Source: Hormiphora californensis
Lineage: Eukaryota; Ctenophora; Tentaculata; Cydippida; Pleurobrachiidae
Assembly: GCA_020137815.1 (NCBI GenBank)
Contig: CM035361.1
Coordinates: 4,356,553-4,420,552 of the forward strand
Length of the DNA: 64,000 nt
Direction: 5' to 3'
Shown here piece by piece: positions 10,289-23,579 of the stretch. The notes beneath the pieces were generated by a model. That model was given only the letters and a program-made list of their open reading frames with translations, did not search any database and was not told the origin of the DNA. Position numbers and translations under genes: made by a program. Each line of letters starts with the position of its first letter. Within the stretch, counting starts at the first letter, position 1.

Positions 10289-13200
10289 CTATCTGGGGGG
10301 TGTTTTATGCAAAAGGGGGCTTCAGGTAAGGGTCAGCAACACACCCAGGCCCATGCGTCCCTATCTGGGGGTGTTCTTTATGCAAAAGGGGCTTCAGGTA
10401 AGGGTCAGCACACCACCCAGGCCCATTCGGTCCCTATCTGGGGGGTGTCTTTATGCAAAAGGGGGCTTCAGGTAAGGGTCAGCACACACCCAGGCCCATC
10501 GGTTCCCTATCTGGGGGTGTTTCTTATGCAAAAGGGGGCTTCAGGTAAGGGTCAGCACACACCCAGGCCCTTTCGGTCCCTATTGGGGGGGTGTTCTTTA
10601 TGCAAAAGGGGGGCTTCAGGTAAGGGTCAGCACACACCCAGGCCATTCGGTCCCTATCTGGGGGGTGTTCTTTATGCAAAAGGGGGCTTCAGGTAAGGGT
10701 CAGCACACCACCCAGGCCATTCGGTCCCTATCTGGGGGGTGTTCTTATGCAAAAGGGGGCTTCAGTAAGGGTCAGCACACACCCAGGCCCATTCGGTCCC
10801 TATCTGGGGGGGGTTCTTTATGCAAAAGGGGGCTTCAGGTAAGGGTCAGCACACACCCAGGCCCATTCGGTCCCTATCTGGGGTGTTCTTTATGCAAAAG
10901 GGGCTTCAGGTAAGGGTCAGCACACACCCAGGCCCATTCGGTCCCTATCTGGGGGGTGTTCTTTATGCAAAAGGGGGCTTCAGGTAAGGGTCAGCACACA
11001 CCCAGGCCATTCGGTCCCTATCTGGGGGGTGTTCTTTATGCAAAAGGGGGCTTCAGGTAAGGGTCAGCACACACCCAGGCCCATTCGGTCCCTATCTGGG
11101 GGGTGTTCTTTATGCAAAAGGGGGCTTCAGGTAAGGGTCAGCACACACCCAGGCCCATTCGGTCCCTATCTGGGGGGTGTTCTTTATGCAAAAGGGGGCT
11201 TCAGGTAAGGGTCAGCACACACCCAGGCCCATTCGGTCCCATCTGGGGGGTGTTCTTTATGCAAAGGGGGCTTTCAGGTAAGGGTCAGCACACACCCAGG
11301 CCCATTCGGTCCTATTGGGGGGTGTTCTTTATGCAAAAGGGGCTTCAGGTAAGGGTCAGCACACACCCAGGCCCATTCGGTCCCTATCTGGGGGTGTTTC
11401 TTTATGCAAAAGGGGGCTTCAGGTAGGGTCAGCACACACCCAGGCCCATTCGGTCCCTATCTGGGGGGTTTCTTTATGCAAAAGGGGGCTTCAGGTAAGG
11501 GTAAGCACACACCGGCCCATTCGGTCCCTATCGGGGGGTGTTCTTTATGCAAAAGGGGCTTCAGGTAAGGGTCAGCACACACCAGGCCCATTCGGTCCCT
11601 ATCTGGGGGGTGTTCTTTATGCAAAAGGGGGCTTCAGGTAAGGGTCAGCACCACACCAGGCCCATTCGGTCCCTATCTGGGGGGTGTTCTTTATGCAAAA
11701 GGGGGCTCAGGTAAGGGTCAGCACACACCCAGGCCCATTCGGTCCCTATCTGGGGGGTGTTCTTTATGCAAAAGGGGGCTTCAGGTAAGGGTCAGCACAC
11801 ACCCAGGCCCATTCGGTCCCTATCTGGGGGTGTTCTTTATGCAAAAGGGGCTTCAGGTAAGGGTCAGCACACACCCAGGCCCATTCCGTCCCTATCTGGG
11901 GGGTGTTCTTATGCAAAGGGGGCTTCAGGTAAGGGTCACACCACCCAGCCCCATTCGGGTCCCTATCTGGGGGTGTTCTTTATGCAAAAGGGGCTTCAGG
12001 TAAGGTCGCACACACCCAGGCCATTCGGTGGCCCATCTGGGGGGGTTCTTTATGCAAAAGGGGGCTTCAGGTAAGGTCAGCACACACCCAGGCCCATTCG
12101 GTTCCCTATCTGGGGGGTGTTCTTTATGCAAAAGGGGGCTTCAGGTAAGGGTCAGCACACACCAGGCCCATTCGGTCCCTATCTGGGGGTGTTTCTTTAT
12201 GCAAAAGGGGGCTTCAGGTAAGGGTCAGCACACCCAGCCCATTCGGTCCCTATCTGGGGGGTGTTTTATGCAAAAGGGGGCTTCAGGTAAGGGTCAGCAC
12301 AACCCAGGCCCATTCGGTCCCTATCTGGGGGGTGTGTTCTTTATGCAAAAGGGGGCTCAGGTAAGGGTCAGCACACACCCAGGCCCATTCGGTCCTATCT
12401 GGGGGGTGTTCTTTATGCAAAAGGGGGCTTCAGGTAAGGGTCAGCACACCCAGGCCCATTCGGTCCCTATCTGGGGGGTGTTCTTTATGCAAAAGGGGGC
12501 TTCAGGTAAGGGCAGCACAACCCAGGCCCATTCGGTCCCTATCTGGGGGGTGTTCTTTATTGCAAAAGGGGGGGCTTCAGGTAAGGGTCAGCACACCCCA
12601 GGCCATTCGGTCCTATCGGGGGGTGTCTTTATGCAAAAGGGGGCTTCAGGTAAGGGTCAGCACACACCCAGGCCCATTCGGTCCCTATTGGGGGTGTTCT
12701 TTATGCAAAAGGGGGTTGCAGGTAGTGGTCAGCACACACCCAGGGACCATTCGTCGTCCCTATTGGGGGGTGTTCTTTATGAAAAAGGGGAGCTTCAGGT
12801 AAGGGTCTAGCACACACCCAGCCCATGTCGGTCCCTATCTGGGGGGTGTTCTTTATGCAAAAGGGGGGCTTCAGGGTACGGGTCAGCACACACCAGGCCC
12901 TTCGGTCCCCTATATGGGGGGTGTTCTTTATGGCAAAAGGGGGCTTCAGGTAAGGGTCAGCACCACACCCAGGCCCATTCGCGTCCCTCTGGGGCTATGC
13001 ACAGGCTAGGAGGTACACACACCAGGCCATTCGTTACTGGGCTAGCAAGGGGATTCAGGAATGGAGCAACCGGCCCATTCTACTGGGGTTTTGAAGAGGG
13101 TTAGGTAGGTCAGACACCAGGCCCATGCCCCACTGTTGTTTATGCAAGCAGGTAAAGTAGCAAACCGCAGTCCCCTATCGGGTTTTACAAAAGGGGTCAG

Positions 13201-16200
13201 GTAAGTTCGACCCAGCCTGGTCCCTATCGTGCTTGCAAGGGATCATAGGCGCAAAGGCTTTCCCACTGGGGGCATGCCCCAAGGGGTCAAAGGTCAGCAC
13301 ACACCCAGGCCCATTGGTTATCGGGGTGCTTTCAAAGGGCTTCAGGTCCACGGCCATCGCCATCTGGGGTTTTTGCAAGGGGAGGTAGGTAGACCCGCAT
13401 TCTCCTATCGGGGTGCTTGCAAAAGGCTCATAAGTCGCACCGGCTTCGTCATGGGGTTATCGAAAGGCCGGGTCAGACACACCCACCCACGGTCCATCTG
13501 GGGTTTGCCTGCAAAAGGCCTAAGTAGCACGCCTTCGGTTCCCTATCTGGGGGGTTAGTATCAAGGCTTCTAAGTCCCCCAGGCCCATTGCCTATTAAGG
13601 GGTGTCTATGCACGGCTCAGGTAAGGGTCAGCACACACCAGGACCATTCGCGTCCATTGGGGGGGATTGCCTTTGAAGCTTAGTAAGGTCGCCCAGCCCA
13701 GCTCAAATGGGGGTGTCTTTATCACAAGGGGCTAAGGTAGGTCAGCACACACCCAGGCCCATTCAGGTCCTATTGGGGGGTGTTCTTTATGCAAAAGGGG
13801 GTGCAGGTAAAGGGTCAGCACACACCCAGGCCATTCGGTCCTATTGGGGGGTGTTCTTTATGCAAAAGGGGGACTTCAGGTAAGGGCAGCACACACCCAG
13901 GCATTCGGCCCTATTGGGGGTGTTCTTTATGGCCAAAAGGGGGTTCAGCGTAAGGGTCAGCACACACACCACGGCCAATTCGGTCCCTACTGGGGGGTGT
14001 CTTTATGCAAAAGGGGGCTTCAGGTAAGGTGTCAGCACCACAGGCCCATTCGGTCCCTATCTGGGGGTGTTCTTATGCAAAAGGGGCTGCTTCAGGTAAG
14101 GGTAGCACACACCCAGGCCCATTCGGTCCCTATTGGGGGTGTCTTTATGCAACAAGGGGGCGTCAGGTAAGGGTCAGCACACACCAGGCCATTCGGTCCT
14201 TATTGGGGGGTGTTCTTATGCAAAAAGGGGGCTTCAGGTAAGGGGTCAGCACCACCCAGGCATGCAGGTCCCTATCTGGGGGTTGTTCTTTTGCAAAAGG
14301 GGGGCTTCAGGTAAGGGTCAGCCACAACACCCAGCCCATTCGGGTCCCTACTGGGGGTGTTCTTTATGCAAAAGGGGGTTCAGGGTAAGGTCAGCACACA
14401 CCCAGGCACATTCGGTCCCTATCTGGGGGTGTTCTTTTATGCAAAAGGGGGCTTCAGGTAAGGGTCAGCACCACACCAGGCCCATTCGTTCCTATCTGGG
14501 GGGTGTTCTTATGCAAAAGGGGGCTTCAGGTAAGGGTCAGCACACAACCCAGGCCATTCGGGCCCTATCTGGGGGGTTGTTCTTTATGCAAAGGGGGCTG
14601 CAGGTTGTAAGGGTCAGCACACACCCAGGCCCATTCGTTCCTATTCTGGGGGGTAGAAAATTATAAAAAACTAACTAACACCACAAACCAAAAAAACCAA
14701 ACAAACACAAAAACAAACAAATAAAACAACAACAACAAACCCACCAAAACAAAAAAAAAAACCACAAAAAAAAAAACAACCAAACACTAACACATCAACC
14801 AAAGCCACAACAAAACAAAACCAACAACACACCCAAAAAAACCCCCAAACAATAAAACCAACTGACCAACCTAACAAAAAAAAACCCCAAACACAACAAA
14901 AAAAACAAAAAAAAAAAAAACAAAAAAAAAACCAAATAACAAACAAAACAACAAAAAAAACACCAAAAACAAACAAAAAATAAAAAAAAAATAAAAACCA
15001 AAAGAAACCAAATCCAAAACAAACAACACCCCCCTCAAAAACAAAAAAAAACAACAAACTAAAAACAAACAAACCAACAACACCAAACAAAAAATTCTAA
15101 AAATACACAAAACATAACCAACACCAACAAAAAAAAACAATACAAAACATCAACAAAAAAACCAACCAAAAAAACACAAAACCAACAACCAACCACAACC
15201 TACCACAAACCAAAAAATAAACCACAAAACAAACAAACCCACAAACCATAACACATATCCTCCCACCATATACAAAAACACAACAACCACCACCCACCAC
15301 ACACAAACAACAACATAACAAAAAACAAACAACAACACTCCCCCCCCCCAAAACAAAATCCCCGTCTAAAAAAAAAAACAAAACACCAAAAACCCAACCC
15401 AAAAACACAAAAAAAAAAACCTACTCTCAAAAAAAAACAAAAAAAAAATAAAACAAAAACCCCCACAACACCCAAAAATAAAAAAAAACAAGCACTCCTC
15501 CTAAATAACCTACCCCCAAAACAAAAACATCCAACTCACATCTACCTTTTACCCCCCCCCACACCCCAAAACAAAAATAACACACACAACCACCGAAACT
15601 AAAAAAATCCTCACCCAAAAAAAACCCCGCCCCACAACTTTCAAACTCATACGCCATTCTCCTCCACCAACAAAAAAACAAAAAAACCAAAAACAAATAT
15701 CCCCCCAACCCCTATACGTTGCCAAAAACAATTAACAACAAAAAAACAAACAAAAAACTACAATTAAAAAAAATCCAACCACCAAACACAACCCACTAAA
15801 GTGGTAAAACAAAACACGAAAAAAAAACCAACAAAAAAAAAAAACAACAAACCCCAAAAAAAAAAAAAAACAAAAAAAAAAAAAAAAAAACAAAAAAGGG
15901 GCTTAGGTAAGGTGTCAGCACACACCCAGGCCCATTCGGTCCCTATCTGGGGGGTGTGTTCTTATGCAAAAGGGGGCTCAGGTAAGGGTCAGCAACACCC
16001 AGGCCCATTCGGTCCCTATTGGGGGGTGTTCTTATGCAAAAGGGGGCTTCAGGTAAGGAGTCAGACACACCAAGGCCCATTCGGTCCCTATCTGGGGGGT
16101 GTTCTTTATGCCAAAAAGGCGGGGCATTCAGGTAAGGGTTCAGCACACACCCAGGCCCATTCGGTCCCTTCTGTGGGGTGGGTTCTTTATGCAAAAGGGG

Positions 16201-19200
16201 GCTTCAGGTAAGGGTAGCCACCAAACCAGGCCCATTCGGTCCCTATCGTCGGGGGGGTTTCTTTATGCAAAAGGGGGCTTCAGGTAAGGGGTCAGCAACC
16301 AACCCAGGCCCCTTCGGTCCCTATCTGGGGGGGTTCTTTATGCCAAAAAGGGGCTTCAGGTAAGGTCAGCACACAACCCGGCCCATTCGGTCCCTATCTG
16401 GGGGGTGTTCTTTATGCAAAAGGGGGGCTTCAGGTAAGGGTCAGCACACACCCAGGCCATTCGCGTCCCTATCGGGGGGTGTCCTTTTATGCAAAAGGGG
16501 CTTCAGAGGTAAGGGTCCAGCACACACCCAGGCCCATCGGTCCCCTATCTGGGGGTGTGTTCTTTATGCAAAAGGGGGCTTCAGGTAAAGGGTCAAGCAC
16601 ACCCCAGGCCCATTCGGTCCCATCTGGGGGGGTTTTTCTTTATGCAAAAGGGGGCTTCATTGAAGGGTCAGCCACACCCAGGCCCCATTCGGTCCTCGAT
16701 CTGGGGGGTTTCTTATGCAAAAGGGGTCTTCATAGTAAGGGTCATCACCACACCAGGCCCCATTCGGTTTCCCTATCTTGGGGGGTGTTCTTTATGCAAA
16801 AGGGGGCTTCAGGTAACTGGGTCAGCACACACCACGGCCCATTCGGGTCCCCTATCTGGGGGGGTGTTCTTATGCAAAAGGGGGCCTTCAGGTAATAGGG
16901 TCAAGCACACAACCCAGGCCCATCCGGTCCCTATCTGGGGGGTGTTCTTTATGCCAAAAGTGGGGGCTTCAGGTAAGGGTCGCACACACCCGGCCCCATT
17001 TCGTCCCTATCTGGGGGGTGTTCTTTATGCAAAAGGGGGCTTCAGGTAAGGGTCAGCACACACCCCGGCCATTCGGTCCCATCTGGGGGGTGTTTCTTTA
17101 TGCAAAAAGGGGGCTTTTCAGGTAAGGGTCAGCAACACACCCAGGCCCATTCTGCGTCCCTATCTGGGGGGTGTTCTTTATGCAAAAGGGGGCTTCAGGT
17201 AAGGGTCAGCACACACCAGGGCCCATTCGGTCCCTATCTGGGGGGGTGTTCTTTATGCAAAAGGGGGCTTAAGGTAAGGGTAGCACACACCCAGGCCCAT
17301 TCGGTCCCTATCTGGGGGGTGTTCTTTATGCAAAAGGGGGCTCAGGGAAGGGTCAGCCACACACCAGGCCCATTCGGTCCCTATCTGGGGGGGTTCTTTA
17401 TGCAAAAAGGGGCTTCAGGTAAGGGTCAGCACACACCCAGGCCCATTCGGTCCCTATCTGGGGGGGTGTTCTTTATGCAAAGGGGGCTTCAGGTAAGGGT
17501 CAGCACACACCCAGGCCCATGGTCCTATTGGGGGGTCTTTTGCAAAAGGGGGCTCAGGAAGGGTCAGCACACACCAGGCCCATTCGGTCCCTATCTGGGG
17601 GGTGTTCTTTATGCAAAAGGGGGCTTCAGGTAAGGGTCAGCACACACCCAGGCCCATTCGGTCCCTATCTGGGGGTGGTGTCTTTATGCAAAAGGGGGGC
17701 TTCAGGTAAGGGTCAGCACCACACCCGGCCATTCGGTCCCTATCTGGGGGGTGTCTTATGCAAAAGGGGGCTTCAGGTAAGGGTCCACACACACCCAGGC
17801 CCATTCGGTCCCCTATTGGGGTTTTCTTTGCAAAGGGGCTTCAGGTAAGGGTCAACCACACCCAGGCCCATTCGGTCCCTATCTGGGGGGTGTGTTCTTT
17901 ATGCAAAAGGGGGCTTCAGGTAAGGGTCAGCACACACCCAGCCGCCATTCGGTCCTATCTGGGGGGTGTTCTTTAGCAAAAGGGGGTTCAGGTAAGGGTC
18001 AGCACACAACCGGCCAATTCGGTCCTATCTGGGGGGTGTTCTTTATGCAAAAGGGGGCTTCGGTAAGGGTCAGGCACACACCAGGCCCCATCGGTCCTAT
18101 CTGGGGGGTGTTCTTTATGCAAAAGGGGGGCTTCAGGTAGGGTAGCACACCACACACCAGGCCCATTCGTCCCTATTCTGGGGGTGTTCTTTATGCAAAA
18201 GAGGGGAGTCAGGTAAGGGTCAGCACACCCCAGGCCCATTCGGTCCCATCTGGGGGGTGTTCTTTCATGCAAAGGGGGGCTCAGGTAAGGTCAGCACACA
18301 CCCAGCCCATTCGCGGTCCCTATCTGGGGGGGTGTTCTTTATGCAAAAGGGGGCTTCGGTAAGGGTCAGCACAACACCCGGGCCACCATTCGGTCCCTAT
18401 CTGGGGGTGTTCTTTATGCCAAAGGGGGGCTTCAGGAAGGGTCAGCACACCACCCAGGCCATCGGGTCCCTATTGGGGGGTGTTCTTTATGAAAGGGGGC
18501 TTCAGTAAGGGTCAGCAACACACCCAGCATCGGCCCATCTGGGGGTGTTCTTTATGCAAAAGGGGCTCAGGTAAAGGGTCAGAACACACCCCGGCCCATT
18601 CGGTCCACTATCCTGGGGGGGGGGGTTTGTCTTAGCAAAAGGGGGCTTCAGGTAAGGGTCAGCACACACCAGGCCCATTCGGGTCCCTATCTGGGGGGTG
18701 TTTTTATGCAAAAGGGGGTGTCAGGAAGGGTCAGCACACACCCGGGCCCATTCGGTCCCTATCTGGGGGGTGTTCTTTATGCAAAAGGGGGCTTCAGGTA
18801 AGGGTCAGCACACACCCAGGCATTCGGTCCCTATCTGGGGGGTGTTCTTTATGCAAAAGGGGGATTCGGTAAGGGTCAGCACACACCCAGGCCCATTCGG
18901 TCCCTATCTGGGGGGTGTCTTTATGCAAAAGGGGGCTTCAGGTAAGGGTCAGCACACACCGCCCATTCGGTCCATCTGGGGGGTGTTCTTTAGCAAAAGG
19001 GGGCTTCAGGTAAGGGTCAGCACAACCAGGCCCATCGGTCCCTATCTGGGGGGGGTTCTTTATGCAAAAGGGGGCTTCAGGTAAGGTCAGCACACCCCCA
19101 GGCCCATTCGGTCCTATCGGGGGGGTTCTTTATGCAAAAGGGGCTTCAGGTAGGGTCAGCACACACCAGGCCCATTCGGACCCTATCTGGGGGGTTGTTC

Positions 19201-21524
19201 TTATGCAAAAGGGGTCAGGTAAGGGTCAGCACACACCGGCCCATTCGGTCCCTATCTGGGGGGTGTTCTTTATGCAAAAGGGGGCTTCGGTAAGGTGTCA
19301 GCACAACCAGGCCATCGGTCCATCTGGGGGTGTCTTTACAAAAGGGGGCTTCAGGTAGGGTCAGCACCACACCCAGCATTCGGTCCCTATCTGGGGGGTG
19401 TTCTTTATGCAAAAAGGGGCTTCAGGTAGGGTCAGCACAACACCAGGCCCAGCGGCCCTATTGGGGGGGTTCTTTATGCAAAAGGGGGCTTCAGGTAAGG
19501 GTCAGCACACACCCAGGCCATTCGGTCCCTACTGGGGGGTGTTCTTAGCAAAAGGGGCTCAGGATAAGGGTCAGGCACACACCCAGGCCCATTCGGTCCT
19601 ATTGGGGGGTGTTCTTTATGCAAAAGGGGGCTTCAGGTAAGGTCAGCACACACCCAGGCCCATTCGTCCCTATCTGGGGGGGTGTTCTTTTGCAAAAGGG
19701 GCTCAAGGTAGGGTCGCACACACCCAGGCCCATTCGGTCCCTATCTGGGGGTGTGTCTTTATGAAAAGGGGGCTTCAGGTAAGGTCAGCACACACCAGGC
19801 CCATTCGGTCCCTATCTGGGGGTGTCTTTGAAAGGGGGCTTCAGGTAAGGGTCAGCACACACCAGGCCCATTCGGTCCTATCTGGGGGGGTTTTATGCAA
19901 AAGGGGGCTTCAGGTAAGGGTCAGCACACACCCAGGCCCATTCGGTCCCTATCTGGGGGGTGTTCTTTATCAAAAGGGGGCTTCAGGTAAGGGTCCAGCC
20001 ACAACCCAGGCCATTCGGTCCCTATCTGGGGGGTGTTCTTTATGCAAAAGGGGGCTTCAGGTAAGGTGGCAGCACCACCCAGGCCATTGGTCCCTATCTG
20101 GGGGGTTTGTTTTAGCAAAAGGGGGCTTCAGGTAAGGGTCAGCAACACCCCAGGCCCATCGGGGCCCTATCTGGGGGGTGTTCTTTAGCAAAAGGGGCTT
20201 CAGGTAAGGGTCAGCACACACCCAGGCCCATTCGGTCCCTATCTGGGGGGTGTTCTTTATGCAAAAGGGGGTTCAGGTAAGGGTCAGCACACACCCAGGC
20301 CCATTCGGTCCTATCTGGGGGGTGTTCTTTATGCAAAAGGGGGCTTCAGGTAAGGGTCAGCACACACCCAGGCCCATTCGGTCCCTATCTGGGGGGTGTT
20401 CTTTATGCAAAAGGGGGCTTCAGGTAAGGGTCAGCACACACCCAGGCCCATTCGGTCCCTATCTGGGGGGTGTTCTTTATGCAAAAGGGGGCTCAGGTAA
20501 GGGTCAGCAACACCCAGGCCCATTCGGTCCCTATCTGGGGGGTTTTATGCAAAAGGGGGCTTCAGGTAAGGGTCAGCACACACACCCAGGCCCATTCGGT
20601 CCCTATCTGGGGGGTGTTCTTTATGCAAAAGGGGGCTTCAGGTAAGGGTCAGCACACACCCAGGCCCATTCGGTCCCTATTCTGGGGGGTGTTCTTTATG
20701 CAAAAGGGGGCTTCAGGTAAGGGTCAGCACACACCAGGCCCTTCGGTCCCTATCTGGGGGGTGTTCTTTATGCAAAAGGGGGCTTCAGGGTAAGGGTCAG
20801 CACACACCCAGGCCATTCCGGTCCCTATCTGGGGGGTGTTCTTATGCAAAAAGGGCTTCAGGTAAGGGTCAGCACACACCCAGGCCCATTCGGTCCCTAT
20901 CTGGGGGGTGTTCTTTATGCAAAAGGGGGCTTCAGGTAAGGGTCAGCACACACCAGGCCCATTCGTCCCTATCTGGGGGTGTTCTTTATGCAAAAGGGGC
21001 TTCAGGTAAGGGTCAGCACACACCCAGGCCCATTCGGTCCCTATCTGGGGGGTGTTCTTTATGCAAAAGGGGGCTTCAGGTAAGGGTCAGCACACACCCA
21101 GGCCCTATAGGCCCTATCTGGGGGGTTCTTTATGCAAAAGGGGGCTTCAGGTAAGGGTCAGCACACACCCAGGCCCATTCGGTCCCTATCTGGGGGTGTT
21201 CTTTATGCAAAAGGGGGCTTCAGGTAAGGGTCAGCACACACCCAGGCCCATTCGGTCCCATCTGGGGGGTGTTCTTTATGCAAAAGGGGGCTTCAGGTAA
21301 GGGTCAGCACACACACCCAGGCCCATTCGGTCCCTATCTGGGGGGTGTTCTTTATGCAAAAGGGGGCTTCAGGTAAGGGTCAGCACACACCCAGGCCCAT
21401 TCGGTCCCTATCTGGGGGGTGTTCTTTATGCAAAAGGGGGCTTCAGGTAAGGGTCAGCACACACCCAGGCCCATTCGGTCCCTATCTGGGGGGTGTTCTT
21501 TATGCAAAAGGGGGCTTCAGGTAA
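10270..21524. repeat. 74-bp minisatellite array, ~11 kb (roughly 130+ copies)
   Basis: The unit runs GGTCAGCACACACCCAGG-CCCATTCGGTCCCTATCTGG-GGGGTGTTCTTTATGCAAAA-GGGGGCTTCAGGTAAG. The spacing measured between clean copies at 21441 and 21515 is 74 bp. Copies near the right end (20200-21520) are nearly identical; those at 12.9-13.7 kb are badly scrambled and most others carry 1-2 base indels. A 1.2-kb A/C-only tract interrupts it. Each unit contains a strong plus-strand 5' splice-site match, CAG|GTAAGG. All long ORFs here arise because the unit lacks a stop in two of three frames; they are not genes. Confidence 0.95.
14655..15895. repeat. A/C-only low-complexity tract within the array
   Basis: About 1.24 kb made almost wholly of A and C with very few G or T, lying between normal 74-bp units. 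It has no visible period. Its complement reads as T/G and yields hydrophobic Phe/Cys/Val ORFs, which are artefacts of composition. It is likely a base-calling or consensus artefact, but could be real simple sequence. Confidence 0.8.
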
Positions 21525-21762
21525 AGTATCAGACAGTTGAAAAGATTGGAATGCTAAAACTTAACGACTATCTTATTTTTTATTTTGTCAAAATTTTTTG
21601 TGATAGAAAAAAAAAATCAGCTAATATTAAAGTGTTAGGTATTTCGTCATCTACCAAAAATTAAAACTGATTTATATACCGCCATGTTTGATACATGATT
21701 GACGTACAATTATTTGCAGCCTAGCGTTCTGGGTTCCAGGAGTTGTAATGGTCGTGTGTGTG

Positions 21763-21862
21763 NNNNNNNNNNNNNNNNNNNNNNNNNNNNNNNNNNNNNN
21801 NNNNNNNNNNNNNNNNNNNNNNNNNNNNNNNNNNNNNNNNNNNNNNNNNNNNNNNNNNNNNN
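21763..21862. other. Assembly gap (100 N)
   Basis: Exactly 100 N, the conventional placeholder for a gap of unknown size. The sequence right after it (21863-21990) matches the intron start at 38619-38730 of gene 3 in the CCP cluster. The gap probably hides the first exons of cluster gene 1. Confidence 0.95.
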
Positions 21863-22579
21863 GAGACCTTTTAATATAGAGCCCTTAAAAAGTACAATCA
21901 TTAACGCCTAAAATCAACTAAAACATAAGAACAAAATTTTTTTTATAAAATACTGAGCGAATAATTAATAAATCTGCTAATAAAAATTCTATATATATGT
22001 TCGCAAAAGGCAAGCTTCCCCTCGTCCGACCCGAAGTTGGAATCATATGGGTTCAGTTTGTCGAACCGACAAGTTGCTAACATGTTTCAAATCTTCACTA
22101 CTTCTCAAATGATCCCATACTTTCAGTCTAATCCCAAAATCCTATTAAAAATAGAGACAAAAATAACGGCACCAAACTGTGAAATGCCCTTGCATTAGTG
22201 CGAGTAGAATAAAATCAATTTTCTATCTAAAGGCCGAGTTTATAGCAAGAAAGGACTATTTTACAACGAATTCTCTGGTTAGTATGGTAACCAACTCCGT
22301 TGTCATGGTAAATCAATCGAACTCTATCGAGTTCTATCGCCAGCAACTGGATGAAAATTTATCCATTTCATTATGCACAATGCACAGGCTTTGGTTACGA
22401 AGTTACCCCTTGCCAGCGTGTGCACGCGAAGGTCGCCCGGCGACAGAGTGTGAGGTGTCTTCGATACCAAGCACAGGCTTGTGTAACAAAAAGGGGCGTT
22501 TTTATAGCTTATTGTTCATCATAACCTGAAATAAATAATTTTCATTACTTTCACAAAGGCTCAAAGTTTGAATATCAAA

Positions 22580-23300
22580 TTTGCCAAAACTGTGCAGGGG
22601 CAAATTGGTGCAGGGGCAAAAGTTTTAATTGATTATAATTAATTAATTAATTAGAAAATCAAAAATCCGGCTCCGTTATGACTCGTAGTTATACTACTAG
22701 AACATACATGCAAAGTTTCATTTCGAAATTTCAAACGGTGTGGCCACAGTTTGAATATCAAAGTTGCAAAAAATGTGCAGGGGCAAACAAAATGGTGCAG
22801 GGGCAAATGTTCAGGGGAAAATTGCACAAATTGTGCAGGGGCAAATTTTAATTAATTTGCCTATAATTAATTACCTAATTGATATATTAATCATACGGCT
22901 CTTCTAGTACTCGTAGTTACGCTATTAGAACATGCATAGAAAGTTTCGTGTCAAAATATTAAACGGTGTGGACACAGTTCGATCGCAATTTTGGTGCAAG
23001 GGCAGCCCCTGAACCATTTGCCCTTGCACATTGCCTGCCCCTGCACCAAATTTCATTTTTTGCACGGCTCTAACTAACTAATTAATTAATTTTGACTATT
23101 CCCACTTTTCGAACATCATCTTTTATGATTGAAGAACATTCCTACAAAGTTTCAAGTCGATATTTTAAGCAGAACGGAAAATAGAATTTGGTGCAGGGGC
23201 GCGGTGCAGGGGACAGAACACGCAATGTGCAGGGGCACGGTGCCCCTGCACCGTTTTTAATTACCTATAATTAATTAATTAATTAAAAATTCAAAAATCC
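22580..23300. repeat. Diverged repeats with GTGCAGGGGCAAA motifs
   Basis: Four related blocks of ~200 bp carry GTGCAGGGGCAAA in one or both orientations. Each also has AATTAATTAATTA, a copy of AAAGTTTCA(T/A)..., and AAACGGTGTGGCCACA. It lies in the presumed intron before the 23580 CCP exon, where gene 3 instead carries the 38731-40420 element. A poly(C) run follows at 23401-23425. 22000-22580 shows nothing I recognise. Confidence 0.7.
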
Positions 23301-23579
23301 GCCAACGTCATGACACAAAGGAATACTACAAAAACATGCCTACAAAATTTCAAGTCGATATCTCAAACGGTGTGGCCACAATCGTTGACATGTTTTTTGC
23401 CCCCCCCCCCCCCCCCCCCCCCCCCAAAAAGACTTTTCTTTGTTCTTAATAGGGCCGGCATTTTTGGGTTTTTGTGCAGGGGCAAAATTTTTTTTTTCTT
23501 TTTTTCGTTTTTTGCTGTTTTCTTCGGGTCGGAGGTGCCTGCCGGCACCTAAATATATATAAAAAAATCTCTCCCTCAG

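Noticed and set aside
14671-15731. Minus-strand Phe/Cys/Val-rich hydrophobic ORFs
   Set aside because: They result from the T/G-only complement of the A/C tract; the sequence has no codon structure.
10307-21300. Dozens of Gly/Lys/Arg/Pro-rich ORFs (QVRVSTHPGPFGPYLGG and similar)
   Set aside because: They are translations of the 74-bp repeat, differ only by indels that shift frame, mostly end at the same AGG TAA in the unit, and have no start context or conserved unit in protein terms.
10270-21524. CRISPR-like repeat array
   Set aside because: Units are adjacent without unique spacers, and the surrounding DNA is animal nuclear sequence.
22179-22529. 116-codon ORF after the gap
   Set aside because: No recognisable motif or homology to neighbouring genes; likely chance in intronic sequence.
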